NCBI RefSeq assembly: GCF_002803155.1
Contig: NZ_NNBP01000012.1
Coordinates: forward strand, 62,001-126,000
Direction: 5' to 3'
Origin: Streptomyces sp. CB02959
Lineage (GTDB): Bacteria > Actinomycetota > Actinomycetes > Streptomycetales > Streptomycetaceae
DNA length: 64,000 bases
Shown: piece after piece, positions 1-8,945 of the stretch
How positions within the stretch are numbered: position 1 is the stretch's first letter
Layout: each line of letters begins with the position of its first letter
Program-made: the position numbers and the translations under genes
The notes under the pieces: model-generated
The model's database searches: none
What the model saw: only the letters and a program-made list of their open reading frames with translations
What the model was told of the DNA's origin: nothing

Positions 1-46
1 GTGTGGTAGATCTGCCCGGCTTCTCGGGCCCCTGAGCGGGCCGGGC

Positions 47-1195
47 GTGCTGTCCCTCACGGAAGGTTCCGCTGTGTACTGGTCCGCCCCGCCGGCCGCC
101 GTCGCGCCGCTGCGCACCGCCGCGTCCGGCTCAACCGGCCCGACCTCCCTCGACGAGGCCACCCAGAAGGCCACCAACGCCGCCGGCTGGATACAGGCGA
201 ACTGGGGGACGTGGCTCACGTCCGCCCTGCAGATCATCCTGATCCTCGTGATCGCGGTGGTCCTGCGGCACGTGATACGCCGCACCATCACCAGGCTCAT
301 CGAGCGGATGAACCGCACCGCGGCCGCCGCCCAGGGCACCGCGCTGGGCGGGCTGCTGTCCCCCACGCTCGACTTCGCTCCCGAGGGAGGTGCCCCCTTC
401 GCCGAACGGCGGCGGCAGCGCTCGGAGGCGATCGGCTCGGTGCTGCGCAGCGTCGCGTCGTTCGTGATCATGGGCACGGCCGCGCTGACCGTGCTGTCCG
501 TGCTCCAGATCAACCTGGCGCCGCTGCTGGCCAGCGCGGGGGTGGCCGGTGTCGCGATCGGTTTCGGCGCCCGCAACCTCGTCACCGACTTCCTCTCCGG
601 CGTCTTCATGATCCTGGAGGACCAGTACGGCGTCGGCGACGAGATCGACGCGGGCGTGGCCACCGGTACGGTCATCGAGGTCGGCCTGCGGGTCACCAAG
701 CTGCGCGGCGCCAACGGCGCGATCTGGTACATCCGCAACGGCGAGGTCAAGCGGATCGGCAACCTCAGCCAGGGCTGGTCCACCGCCTCCGTCGACGTGC
801 TGATAGCCGCGGACCAGGACCTGGAGCGGGCCCGCGCGGCGATCACCGACGCCGGCGAGGCGATGTCCAAGGCCGAGCCGTGGAACGAGCAGTTGTGGGA
901 GCCGGTGGAGGTGCTGGGCCTGAGCGAGGTGTCGCTGGACACCGTCACGCTGGGCGTCTCGGCCAAGACCATGCCGGGCAAGGCCGGCGGCATCGAGCGG
1001 GAGCTGCGCTGGCGCATCAAGCAGGCGCTGGACGCGGCCGGCATACACCTCGCGCCGCGCCCGGTGCCCGAGGAGGAAGAGGAGGCGCCGGCCGACCCGT
1101 CCGCCGTCGTCGCCGCCCCCTCGGCGCTCAACAACCCGTCGTCGCCGCAGTCCCAGGCGACGACGCCGATCGCACCGCCGCAGCTGGGGAAGTAA
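47..1195 (+). CDS. MscS-family small-conductance mechanosensitive channel
   Basis: This 382-residue membrane protein probably opens under membrane tension to release solutes during hypo-osmotic shock. The N-terminus carries a hydrophobic helix near residues 57-75. A second helix near 130-150 runs into the pore-lining segment around residues 155-185, which has the Gly/Ala-rich pattern of MscS TM3 (AGVAGVAIGFGARNLV). The beta domain follows (GDEIDAGVATGTVIEVGLRVT). The acidic, Ala/Pro-rich tail from about residue 340 is not part of the conserved fold. The GTG start is the first in frame; a start nearer residue 15 cannot be excluded because no clear ribosome site is visible. A strong hairpin follows the stop. 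The family call is firm and the physiological role is inferred from the family. Confidence 0.9.
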   Translation: MLSLTEGSAVYWSAPPAAVAPLRTAASGSTGPTSLDEATQKATNAAGWIQANWGTWLTSALQIILILVIAVVLRHVIRRTITRLIERMNRTAAAAQGTALGGLLSPTLDFAPEGGAPFAERRRQRSEAIGSVLRSVASFVIMGTAALTVLSVLQINLAPLLASAGVAGVAIGFGARNLVTDFLSGVFMILEDQYGVGDEIDAGVATGTVIEVGLRVTKLRGANGAIWYIRNGEVKRIGNLSQGWSTASVDVLIAADQDLERARAAITDAGEAMSKAEPWNEQLWEPVEVLGLSEVSLDTVTLGVSAKTMPGKAGGIERELRWRIKQALDAAGIHLAPRPVPEEEEEAPADPSAVVAAPSALNNPSSPQSQATTPIAPPQLGK

Positions 1196-1216
1196 CTCCC
1201 GCACCGCACGGGCACC

Positions 1217-1248
1217 GAGGGGCATGTGACTGACGTCACATGCCCCTC
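1217..1248 (+). terminator. Perfect 14-bp inverted repeat, terminator after the MscS gene
   Basis: GAGGGGCATGTGAC and its exact complement flank a 4-nt loop, starting 21 nt after the MscS stop codon. There is no long U-tract, as is common for Streptomyces terminators. The core contains TGACGTCA, so a protein-binding role cannot be excluded. Confidence 0.8.
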
Positions 1249-1327
1249 TGTCATACGTACCGCGGTCCCGCTTCGTATCCGGGGTGTCGGCACCAACGAC
1301 ACCAACGACGGAGAAGGAGACTTCACC

Positions 1328-1672
1328 ATGAAGATCCGCAATCGCGTGGCCACGGGGGCCGTCGCTTCGGTTCTGATGCTCGGCAGCGCGGCGGCCCTGA
1401 CCGCCGCCGCCCCCGCGTCCGCGTCCGCCGCGACGCGACCGCAGATCAAGAACGACCTCACCTGCACCACCAACAGCGACGGCCGACGGGGCACCGCGGA
1501 CTGCACCAACAACACCAACCGCACCATCGGTTTCCGGGTGACCGTGGTCTGCGGCTGGTGGCCCGACCAGACCGGCCCCTGGCGGACCCTCAACCCGGGC
1601 GCCCGCGACCACTCCGAGGCCACCTGCGACGGCGGCACCGGCGTCGGCAGCGTCGGCTGGGAAGAGGGCTGA
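1328..1672 (+). CDS. Small secreted protein of unknown function
   Basis: This 114-residue protein has a clear Sec signal peptide: basic start (MKIRNR), hydrophobic core to about residue 28, then an Ala-rich cleavage region (ASASAA). The mature part of about 80 residues has four cysteines, at residues 50, 60, 78 and 99 or close to them, which suggests two disulphides, and it is rich in Thr, Asn and Gly. I chose the ATG at 1328 because GGAGAAGGAGA lies just upstream; the longer reading frame from 1226 would start inside the preceding hairpin. It stands alone between two hairpins, so it is probably monocistronic. I do not recognise a domain. Small extracellular Cys-containing proteins of this kind are common in streptomycetes. 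Confidence 0.75.
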   Translation: MKIRNRVATGAVASVLMLGSAAALTAAAPASASAATRPQIKNDLTCTTNSDGRRGTADCTNNTNRTIGFRVTVVCGWWPDQTGPWRTLNPGARDHSEATCDGGTGVGSVGWEEG

Positions 1673-1706
1673 GGCGGACCGGGGCCGCTGATTTCCTGAC
1701 CAGGAC

Positions 1707-1742
1707 GGGCCGGCCGGTGACAGGCAAGGGGCCGGCCGGCCC
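1707..1742 (+). terminator. 11-bp hairpin terminator after the small secreted protein gene
   Basis: GGGCCGGCCGG (1707-1717) pairs exactly with CCGGCCGGCCC (1732-1742) around a 14-nt loop, 34 nt past the stop codon. The rest of the 1673-2041 gap holds a G-rich stretch at about 1745-1860 and the operator described next; I see no gene in it. Confidence 0.65.
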
Positions 1743-1974
1743 ACCCCCCTGACCGAGGGACCGCCGCCGCGACGGGGCGCGACAACGGGGGCACGAGCAC
1801 GGGGGACGCGGGGGATACCGGGGGGCGAGGGGGGGCACGGGGGATCACCGAGGGGCGTACCGGCCGACCACCGGGCGCCCCTCTCTCCGTGCGCTCCCCC
1901 GCCCGGTCGGAACGACAACCCTCGCCCGCACCATTGACGCGCACCTGAAGGGCGGCCTACCTTCCTTCCCAGTA

Positions 1975-1992
1975 ATTGGAAGGTTTCCTAAC
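1975..1992. promoter_or_regulatory. Putative ROK/CsnR operator upstream of csnR
   Basis: The stretch ATTGGAAGGTTTCCTAAC is an imperfect palindrome (GGAA, 3 nt, TTCC) ending 50 nt before the csnR start codon. Its right half matches the TTTCCTAAC half-site that I recall upstream of ROK-regulated chitosanase and sugar genes in actinobacteria. The left half is degenerate. Autoregulation of the operon is inferred. Confidence 0.6.
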
Positions 1993-2041
1993 AGACACCT
2001 TCCGGTCAGATTCCGCACGGAACACGGGGTGGGCAGCAGTC

Positions 2042-3229
2042 ATGGCCGCAGCAGGACAGGGAACGCCGGGCACACCGAGGGTGCTGCGGGCGATGAACGA
2101 CCGGGCCGCACTGGACCTCCTGGTGTCCCAAGGCCCCCTGACCCGCACCCAGATCGGCGAACTGACCGGACTGTCGAAGCCGACCGCCTCCCAACTGCTC
2201 GCCCGGCTGGCCGCGGCCGGACTGGTCCGGACCACCGGCAACGTCACCGGCCGCCCCGGCCCCAGCGCCCAGCTCTACGAGATCAACCCGGCCGCCGCCC
2301 ACGTCGCCGCACTCGCCGTGGACCAACTGGGCCTCACCGCGGCCGTCGCCGACATCACCGGACAGGTGCTCGGCGAGGAGCGGATCGACACCACCGAGGT
2401 CCCCGCGGACGCCACCGACCTGACCGCCCGGCTCGTCGCACGGGCCGTGGACGGGGCGCTGGCCAAGGCCGGACTGGACCGCGGACAGCTGCACCGCGCG
2501 GTGATCGGCACGCCCGGCGCGCTCGACCCGCAGACCGGCCTGCTGCGGTACGCGCCCCACCTGCCCGGCTGGCAGTCGCGGGCGCTGCGGGAAGAACTCG
2601 CCGACGTCCTCGGCGTCCCGCTCGTCATCGAGAACGACGTGAACCTGGCCGCGGTCGCCGAGCAACACGACGGCGCCGCCCAGGACTTCGACGACTTCGT
2701 CCTGGTGTGGGTCGACGAGGGCGTGGGCGCCGCCATCGTCCTCGACGGCCGGCCGCTGCGCGGGGCCACCGGCGGCGCCGGCGAGATCGGCTACATGCCG
2801 CTGCCCGGCGCGCCACTGGCCCGGGACGGCGACCGCAGCGCCGCCCGGCCGGACGCCGGCGGCGGGTTCCAGCGCCTGGTCGGCACCCCGAGCGTCATCG
2901 GACTCGCCCACGAGTACGGCGCCCCGGAGGTCCGCACCGCCGCCGAGGCGCTGGCCCGGGACGACGTACGGGCCGAGGTGGCACGGCGCCTGGCGACCGG
3001 CCTGGCCGCCGTGGTCGCGGTGGTCGACCCCCGCCTGGTGGTGCTCTCCGGCGAGGTGCCGCAGGCCGGCGGAGAGGCCCTGCGGACCCTGGTCGAGGAC
3101 GAGTTCACCGGGCTCGCGCTGCCCCGCCCCGAGATCCGGATCAGCGACATCGCCGGAAACCCCATCCTCACCGGCGCGCTGCGCACAGCGCTCGCCGAGG
3201 CCCGCGACGCGGTCTTCGACACCGCGTGA
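2042..3229 (+). CDS. csnR: ROK-family transcriptional repressor, CsnR-like
   Basis: This 395-residue protein has an N-terminal winged helix (residues 30-75, TRTQIGELTGLSKPTASQLL) and a C-terminal ROK sugar-kinase-like fold with the GTPGALD, ENDVNLAA and GATGGAGEIGYMPL segments. It probably represses the downstream import operon until an amino-sugar oligosaccharide or its phosphate binds. The ROK zinc-binding motif CxCGxxGC is absent; in fact the protein contains no cysteine at all, and the corresponding loop is ARDGDRSAARPD. The ATG at 2042 starts just before the conserved N-terminus; an upstream frame extension to 1976 would overlap the operator. The csnR name rests on gene order (regulator, binding protein, two permeases, GH4 enzyme, kinase), recalled from the S. 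lividans/S. coelicolor chitosan-uptake operon. Confidence 0.85.
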   Translation: MAAAGQGTPGTPRVLRAMNDRAALDLLVSQGPLTRTQIGELTGLSKPTASQLLARLAAAGLVRTTGNVTGRPGPSAQLYEINPAAAHVAALAVDQLGLTAAVADITGQVLGEERIDTTEVPADATDLTARLVARAVDGALAKAGLDRGQLHRAVIGTPGALDPQTGLLRYAPHLPGWQSRALREELADVLGVPLVIENDVNLAAVAEQHDGAAQDFDDFVLVWVDEGVGAAIVLDGRPLRGATGGAGEIGYMPLPGAPLARDGDRSAARPDAGGGFQRLVGTPSVIGLAHEYGAPEVRTAAEALARDDVRAEVARRLATGLAAVVAVVDPRLVVLSGEVPQAGGEALRTLVEDEFTGLALPRPEIRISDIAGNPILTGALRTALAEARDAVFDTA

Positions 3230-3297
3230 ACCCCTCCGCCGCACCGGCCGATCCGCCCCGCCAGGCCCCAAGGAACCCCTGACGTAAGGAAGTCCGC

Positions 3298-4692
3298 ATG
3301 CCGCTCCCGCGCCCGGGTGGCCGACCGTACCCACCACTCCGTCCGCACCCGCGCCCGCGATCCCGGGCGCGCCTTCGCCTCCCGGTGGCCCTGGCCACCG
3401 CCGGGCTGCTCGCCGCGGGCTGCGCCAACCCCAGCGTCGGCAGCGACCGGGACGACCCCACCGAACCGGTCACCCTCACCTTCTGGCACGGCTGGTCCAA
3501 CGCCGGCGAGGTGAAGGCCATCGACGACAGCATCGCGCGCTTCGAGAAGATCCACCCCAACATCACGGTGAAGGCGGTCGGCAACGTCTCCGACGACACC
3601 ATGAACCAGGCGCTGCGGGCCGGCGGCAGCGACGCCCCCGACGTGGTGTCGTCGTTCACCACCAACAACGTCGGGCAGTACTGCTCGTCCGGAATGTGGG
3701 CGGACCTCGACCCCTTCATGAAGAAGACCGGCGTGGTGAAGGAAAAGGTCTTCCCGAAAACCCTGCTCGACTACACCCGGTACCGCGGCCGGCAGTGCGC
3801 GCTTCCGCTGCTCGCCGACGCCTACGGCCTCTACTACAACGAGGACGCGTTCAAAAAGGCCGGCATCACCAGACCGCCGCACACCATGTCGGAACTGAAA
3901 CGGGACGCCGCGAAACTCACCCGGCGCACCAAGGACGGCGATTACCAACAGGTCGGCTTCATGCCCAACTTCCGGTTCTACCAGAACAGTCCGGACCGGC
4001 TCTTCGCACAATGGGGTCCCCGGTACTTCGACCGGAACGGCAAGGCGCAACTCGCCAAGGACCCGTCGACCCGTGAATTCTTCACCACCCAGCGGGACCT
4101 CATCAACGCACAGGGCGGATACCGCGCGACGGAGAAGTTCCGCACCACCTTCGGCGACGAGATGTCCGCACAGAACGCCTTCCTGCGGCAGAAGGTGGCC
4201 ATGCACATGGACGGCGAATGGCGCGGGCTGATGCTCAAGGAGGCCAAGGCGCCGTTCAAGTGGGGCGTCGCGCCGATGCCGGTACCCGACGACCAGGCCG
4301 ACACCTACGGCCGGGGCTATCTCACCGGCACCATCGCCGGCATCGCCCACAGCAGCCGGCACCAGAACGCCGCCTGGGAACTGGTGAAATTCCTGACCGT
4401 GGACACCGACCAGGTCGTCGCCTTCGCCAACGCCATCCACAACGTCCCGTCCACGAACGCCGCACTCACCTCCCCGAAACTCGACGCCGACCCGGACTTC
4501 CGCACCTTCCTCGACATCGCCCGCAATCGGCACAGCACCGCGCTGCCGCCCTCCAACAACGGCGACATGTACGTCCTCTCGCTCCAGGACTTCGCCTACG
4601 CCGAGGAAGCCGGAAAGGTCCCCGACCTCGACGCGGGACTGCGCGGACTCGACGCGGGGATCGACGCCGACAACCTCCAGTCCGAGAACTGA
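3298..4692 (+). CDS. csnE: Sugar ABC transporter substrate-binding lipoprotein
   Basis: This 464-residue family-1 extracellular solute-binding protein is the ligand-capture subunit of the importer. The signal peptide ends in the lipobox LLAAGC, with the lipidated cysteine at residue 42 after an unusually long, Arg/Pro-rich N-terminus. The mature start VTLTFWHGWS is typical of carbohydrate binders, as are the later GEWRG and GYLTGTIAGI segments. The ribosome site TAAGGAAG lies 7 nt upstream of the ATG. It is followed after 11 nt by the first permease. No ATPase gene is present in the operon, so the importer probably uses the shared MsiK-type ATPase encoded elsewhere. By operon identity the ligand should be chitosan-derived oligosaccharides; this is inference. 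Confidence 0.85.
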   Translation: MPLPRPGGRPYPPLRPHPRPRSRARLRLPVALATAGLLAAGCANPSVGSDRDDPTEPVTLTFWHGWSNAGEVKAIDDSIARFEKIHPNITVKAVGNVSDDTMNQALRAGGSDAPDVVSSFTTNNVGQYCSSGMWADLDPFMKKTGVVKEKVFPKTLLDYTRYRGRQCALPLLADAYGLYYNEDAFKKAGITRPPHTMSELKRDAAKLTRRTKDGDYQQVGFMPNFRFYQNSPDRLFAQWGPRYFDRNGKAQLAKDPSTREFFTTQRDLINAQGGYRATEKFRTTFGDEMSAQNAFLRQKVAMHMDGEWRGLMLKEAKAPFKWGVAPMPVPDDQADTYGRGYLTGTIAGIAHSSRHQNAAWELVKFLTVDTDQVVAFANAIHNVPSTNAALTSPKLDADPDFRTFLDIARNRHSTALPPSNNGDMYVLSLQDFAYAEEAGKVPDLDAGLRGLDAGIDADNLQSEN

Positions 4693-4703
4693 CGGAGCCT
4701 TCC

Positions 4704-5660
4704 ATGGCAGCCACGCTCTCCCCCGCCCCGGAACTACGGCGCAAACACCGCCGCGAACGCCTCCGCATCCTGGGATTCCTCTCCCCCTGGCTCGTCGGAT
4801 TCTCGGTCTTCTTCGGCTACCCACTGATCGCCACCGTCTATTTCTCCTTCATGCACTACAACCAGATCGAGCAGCCCGCCTTCGTGGGCCTGCGGAACTG
4901 GAAATACGTGCTGACCCAGATGCCGCTGTTCGGGCCCGCCCTGTGGAACACCCTCTGGCTGGTGGTGGTGATGGTGGCGCTCCGGGTGGTCTTCGGCCTG
5001 GGCGTCGGCCTGCTCATCACCAAGATCAAATCGGGTGCCGGGTTCTTCCGCACCGCGTTCTACCTGCCGTACCTGGCACCACCGGTGGCCGCCACCGTCG
5101 CCTTCGTCTTCCTGCTCAACCCGGCGAGCGGCCCGGTCAACGAGATCCTCGGAGCGGTCGGCATCCGGGGCCCGGAGTGGTTCAACGACCCGGCCTGGGC
5201 CAAACCGTCCCTGGTCCTGCTGTCCCTGTGGGGCATCGGCGACCTGATGGTGATCTTCATGGCGGCGCTGCTGGACGTCCCGAAGGAGCAGTACGAGGCC
5301 GCCGAACTGGACGGCGCCGGCGCCTGGGGGAAGTTCCGCTACGTGACCTGGCCGTCGATCACCCCGATCGTGCTGTTCGCGGTGGTCACCGGCGTCGTGC
5401 AGACCATGCAGTACTACACCCAGGCACTGGTCGCCGGAAAGCTCGCCTCCGGCGTCTCCATCGGCCCCGGCAGCGTCATCCAGCCCGGCTACCCGGACCA
5501 CTCCACCCTGACGGTGCCGCAGCTCATCTACTCGCTGGGCTTCCAGAACTTCAACACCGGTGCGGCCTGCGCCCTCTCCCTGGTGCTGTTCGCCATCGCG
5601 ATGGCCGTCACCACCCTGCTGATGCGCAAGCGCGCCGGCCTGCTCCCGGCGGACGACTGA
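4704..5660 (+). CDS. csnF: Sugar ABC transporter permease (first subunit)
   Basis: This 318-residue inner-membrane permease belongs to the MalF-like family of carbohydrate importers. It has six predicted membrane helices, starting with FLSPWLVGFSVFFGYPLIATV near residue 30. The cytoplasmic EAA loop that docks on the ATPase is clear (EQYEAAELDGAGAWGKFRYVTWPSI, around residue 195). I chose the ATG at 4704 because it follows the csnE stop by 11 nt and gives the expected basic N-terminus; the open frame extends further upstream only as an overlap inside csnE. The second permease follows after 26 nt. Confidence 0.88.
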   Translation: MAATLSPAPELRRKHRRERLRILGFLSPWLVGFSVFFGYPLIATVYFSFMHYNQIEQPAFVGLRNWKYVLTQMPLFGPALWNTLWLVVVMVALRVVFGLGVGLLITKIKSGAGFFRTAFYLPYLAPPVAATVAFVFLLNPASGPVNEILGAVGIRGPEWFNDPAWAKPSLVLLSLWGIGDLMVIFMAALLDVPKEQYEAAELDGAGAWGKFRYVTWPSITPIVLFAVVTGVVQTMQYYTQALVAGKLASGVSIGPGSVIQPGYPDHSTLTVPQLIYSLGFQNFNTGAACALSLVLFAIAMAVTTLLMRKRAGLLPADD

Positions 5661-5686
5661 CCGCCATGACCAAGGAGTGACCCGAC

Positions 5687-6592
5687 GTGACCACCACGAC
5701 GCTCACCCGGCGCCCGGCCCGGGCCCGTACGCCCGGCACCACCGGCGCCCCCGCCGCCCGCGCCCGCCGCAAACGGCTGCTGCACTGGATCGCCGTGCAC
5801 GCGGTGGCGATCGCCGCCGCCCTCTTCTTCGTCCTGCCGTTCGTCTTCGTCTTCCTGACCTCCGTCATGAGCGACGACCAGGCGATGAGCGGCGAACTGT
5901 GGCCGCACGAGTGGAACTGGTCCAACTACGCCACCGTGTTCACCACCCCGGGCTTCCTCGACTGGTGGAAGAACTCCCTGCTCTACGCGGGCCTGGGCAC
6001 CCTCTTCACGGTCTGCTCGGCGATCCCCGCCGCCTACGCGCTCGCCCGCTTCCGCTTCCGCGGCCGCCGCACCGCGATGATCCTCGTCATCTCCACGATG
6101 ATGCTGCCGCCGCAGGTCGTCGTCATCCCGATGTACCTGGTGTGGGCGCAGCAACTGCACCTGACCGGCTCGATCTGGCCGCTGATCGTCCCGATGGCGT
6201 TCGGCGACGCCTACTCCATCTTCCTGCTCCGCCAGTTCCTCCTGACGATCCCCCAGGAGTACGTGGAGTCCGCGAAGGTCGACGGCTGCGGCGAACTCCG
6301 CACCCTGCTGCGGATCATCATCCCGATGGCCCGCCCCGGCATCGCCGCCATCGCCCTCTTCCAGTTCTTCTACTGCTGGAACGACTACTTCGGCCCGCAG
6401 ATCTACACCGCGCAGAACCCGGCGGCCTGGACGCTCTCCTACGGCCTGGAGTCCTTCAAGAGCGCGCATTCCGTCAACTGGAACCTCACCATGGCCGCCA
6501 CGGTGCTGGTCATGGCCCCCGTCATCCTCGTTTTCTTCTTCGCACAGAAAGCCTTCGTCGAAGGCGTCACACTCACCGGAGTGAAGGGCTGA
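5687..6592 (+). CDS. csnG: Sugar ABC transporter permease (second subunit)
   Basis: This 301-residue MalG-like permease pairs with the preceding one to form the membrane channel. Six helices are visible, the first at AVAIAAALFFVLPFVFVFLTS. The EAA motif reads EYVESAKVDGCGELRTLLRI near residue 200. The GTG start has AAGGAG 8 nt upstream. The stop is 7 nt before the GH4 gene, which supports one transcript. The N-terminal 30 residues are Arg/Ala-rich and probably cytoplasmic. Confidence 0.88.
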   Translation: MTTTTLTRRPARARTPGTTGAPAARARRKRLLHWIAVHAVAIAAALFFVLPFVFVFLTSVMSDDQAMSGELWPHEWNWSNYATVFTTPGFLDWWKNSLLYAGLGTLFTVCSAIPAAYALARFRFRGRRTAMILVISTMMLPPQVVVIPMYLVWAQQLHLTGSIWPLIVPMAFGDAYSIFLLRQFLLTIPQEYVESAKVDGCGELRTLLRIIIPMARPGIAAIALFQFFYCWNDYFGPQIYTAQNPAAWTLSYGLESFKSAHSVNWNLTMAATVLVMAPVILVFFFAQKAFVEGVTLTGVKG

Positions 6593-6599
6593 AACGGAT

Positions 6600-7946
6600 A
6601 TGAAGCTCGCAGTGGTCGGCGGCGGCTCGACCTACACCCCCGAACTCATCGACGGCTTCGCGCGGTTGCGCGACGCCCTGCCGGTCACCGAACTCGTACT
6701 GATCGACCCGGCCACCGAACGGCTGGAGCTGATCGGCGCACTGGCCCGCCGGATCTTCGCCCGGCAGGACCACCCGGGCAGGATCACCTGGACCGACGAC
6801 CTCGACGCCGGCCTCGACGGCGCCGACGCCGTCCTCCTCCAGCTGCGGGTCGGCGGACAGGCCGCCCGCAACCAGGACGAGACCTGGCCGCTGGAGTGCG
6901 GCTGCGTCGGCCAGGAGACCACCGGCGCGGGCGGTCTCGCCAAGGCGCTGCGCACCGTCCCGGTCGTCCTGGACATCGCCGAACGGGTCCGCCGCCGCTG
7001 CCCGGACGCCTGGATCGTCGACTTCACCAACCCGGTGGGCATCGTCACCCGGGCCCTGCTCAACCACGGCCACAAGGCCGTCGGGCTGTGCAACGTGGCC
7101 ATCGGCTTCCAGCGGAAGTTCGCGAAACTGCTCAACGTGGCCCCCGAACGGGTCGAGTTGGAGCACGTCGGCCTCAACCACCTCACCTGGGAACGCGCCG
7201 TCCGCGTCGACGGCGAGGACGTCCTGCCCAAGCTCCTCGCCGAGCACGGCGACGCCGTCGCCGCCGACCTCCGCATGCCGCGCCCGCTCCTGGACCACCT
7301 GGGCGTCGTCCCCTCCTACTACCTGCGCTACTACTACCAGCACGACGCGGTCGTGGAGGAACTGCGCACCAAGCCCTCCCGCGCCGCCGAGGTCGCCGCC
7401 ATCGAGCGCCAGCTCCTCGACCTCTACGCCGACCCGACACTCGCCGAGAAGCCCGAACTCCTGGCCAGCCGCGGCGGCGCCTTCTACTCCGAAGCGGCGG
7501 TGGCACTGACGTCGTCACTGCTGGGCGGGGGTGGCGGAGGCGGTGACGGACACGGCGGAGGTCGCGGAGACGGACCCGGGCGGGGTGCGGCCGGCGCGGC
7601 CGGGGACGCCACCGCCCGACCGGCCGGCGACGTCCAGATCGTCAACACCCTCAACAACGGCACGCTGCCGTTCCTGCCGGACGACGCGGTGATCGAGGTG
7701 CCGGCGGCGGTGGGTCCTCGGGGGGCCTCCCCCCTCCCCCTCCGCCCCCTCGCCCCCCTCTTCGCCGGACTGGTCGCCAATGTCACGGCCTACGAGCACC
7801 TGGCCCTGGAGGCGGCCCTCAAGGGCGGCCGCGACCGGGTCTTCTCCGCACTCCTCGCACACCCCCTCATCGGACAGATCGACTACGCGAACCGGCTCAC
7901 CGACGAGCTGATCGCACACAACCTGGAGCACCTCACGTGGGCCTGA
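6600..7946 (+). CDS. csnH: GH4-family 6-phospho-beta-glycosidase
   Basis: This 448-residue NAD+- and metal-dependent glycosidase belongs to family GH4, which cleaves phosphorylated disaccharides by a redox mechanism. The N-terminal Rossmann motif is VVGGGSTYTPEL. Family marks include GQETTG, the Cys of GLCNVAIGF and the His of HVGLNHLTW (the metal ligands). Residues about 308-343 form a Gly/Ala-rich low-complexity insert between the conserved EAAVALTSSL and VNTLNNGTLPFLPDD segments, which are nearly adjacent in family members as I remember them. The stop overlaps the kinase start by 10 nt. Cleavage of imported and phosphorylated chito-disaccharide is the inferred role. Confidence 0.85.
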   Translation: MKLAVVGGGSTYTPELIDGFARLRDALPVTELVLIDPATERLELIGALARRIFARQDHPGRITWTDDLDAGLDGADAVLLQLRVGGQAARNQDETWPLECGCVGQETTGAGGLAKALRTVPVVLDIAERVRRRCPDAWIVDFTNPVGIVTRALLNHGHKAVGLCNVAIGFQRKFAKLLNVAPERVELEHVGLNHLTWERAVRVDGEDVLPKLLAEHGDAVAADLRMPRPLLDHLGVVPSYYLRYYYQHDAVVEELRTKPSRAAEVAAIERQLLDLYADPTLAEKPELLASRGGAFYSEAAVALTSSLLGGGGGGGDGHGGGRGDGPGRGAAGAAGDATARPAGDVQIVNTLNNGTLPFLPDDAVIEVPAAVGPRGASPLPLRPLAPLFAGLVANVTAYEHLALEAALKGGRDRVFSALLAHPLIGQIDYANRLTDELIAHNLEHLTWA

Positions 7947-8929
7947 CCGGCACAGCGCTCGCCATCGACGCGGGCAACAGCAAGACCGACGTGGCCCTGC
8001 TGGCCACGGACGGCAGGATCCTCGGCCGGGCCCGCGGCGGCGGCTTCCAGCCCCCGGTGGTGGGCACCGCCCGCGCCGTGGACGTCCTGACCCCCCTGAT
8101 CGCCGCGGCCCGGGCCCAGGCCGGGCCGATCGGCGACGGCCCGGTCGCCCATCTCTCCGCTTTCCTCGCCAACGCCGACCTCCCCATCGAAGTGACCCGC
8201 CTGACCGCCGAGATCGCCGCCCGCGGCTGGGCGGACACCGTCACCGTCCGCAACGACACCTTCGCGCTGCTCCGCGCCGGACTCCCCGACCGCGGCGAAC
8301 CGTTGGGCGTCGCCGTGGTCTGCGGCGCCGGCATCAACTGCGTCGGCCTCGGCCGCGACGGAGCCACCGCCCGCTTCCCGTCCATCGGCCGCCTCTCCGG
8401 CGACTGGGGCGGCGGGGCCTTCCTCGCCGACGAGGCCCTGTGGCACGCGGCACGCGCCGAGGACGGCCGCGGCGCCCCGAGCGAACTCGCCCGTGCGCTA
8501 CCGGCCCACTTCGGCCTGGCCACCATGCTGGAACTGATCGAAGCCCTGCATCTGCACCGGATCCCCGACACCCGCCGGCACGAACTGACCCCGCTCCTCT
8601 TCGCCGTCGCCGCGGGCGGCGACGCCGTCGCCCGCTCCGTCGTGGCCCACCAGGCGGAAGAGATCGCCCTGATGGCCACCGTCGCCCTGAGCCGCCTCGA
8701 CCTCCTCTCCGAACCGACCCCGGTCATCCTCGGCGGCAGCGTCCTCGCCGCCCGGCACCCCCTCCTCCACGACCACCTCACCCGCCTCCTCGCCGACCAC
8801 GCCCCCAAGGCGATCCCGCACGTCATCACCGCACCCCCGGTCCTCGGTGCCGCCCTGGACGCCCTGGACCAGGCGACCCCGGCACCGCCCCCACAGGCCT
8901 ACGAGCAGCTGCGGTCGGAGTGGACGTAG
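7937..8929 (+). CDS. csnK: BadF/BadG-type N-acetylglucosamine (amino sugar) kinase
   Basis: This 330-residue ATPase of the sugar kinase/Hsp70/actin superfamily probably phosphorylates the imported amino sugar with ATP in the cytoplasm. The phosphate-1 loop is ALAIDAGNSKTDVALL, the phosphate-2 region contains CGAGINCVG, and the adenosine segment is VILGGSVLAAR. GDWGGGAFLADEAL is typical of the GlcNAc-kinase branch. The GTG start overlaps the GH4 gene by 10 nt, so translation is probably coupled. It is the last gene of the operon; the convergent next gene ends 16 nt away, with the short palindrome CCCCGGCCGGGG between the two stops. Confidence 0.85.
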   Translation: MGLTGTALAIDAGNSKTDVALLATDGRILGRARGGGFQPPVVGTARAVDVLTPLIAAARAQAGPIGDGPVAHLSAFLANADLPIEVTRLTAEIAARGWADTVTVRNDTFALLRAGLPDRGEPLGVAVVCGAGINCVGLGRDGATARFPSIGRLSGDWGGGAFLADEALWHAARAEDGRGAPSELARALPAHFGLATMLELIEALHLHRIPDTRRHELTPLLFAVAAGGDAVARSVVAHQAEEIALMATVALSRLDLLSEPTPVILGGSVLAARHPLLHDHLTRLLADHAPKAIPHVITAPPVLGAALDALDQATPAPPPQAYEQLRSEWT

Positions 8930-8945
8930 GGCCCCGGCCGGGGAT

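Noticed and set aside
2791..4824. 677-residue frame on the minus strand
   Set aside because: Antisense to csnR/csnE, with no domain and no ribosome site.
8932..8943. CCCCGGCCGGGG palindrome as a bidirectional terminator
   Set aside because: It has no room for a loop and is common by chance in this base composition; mentioned only in the csnK entry.
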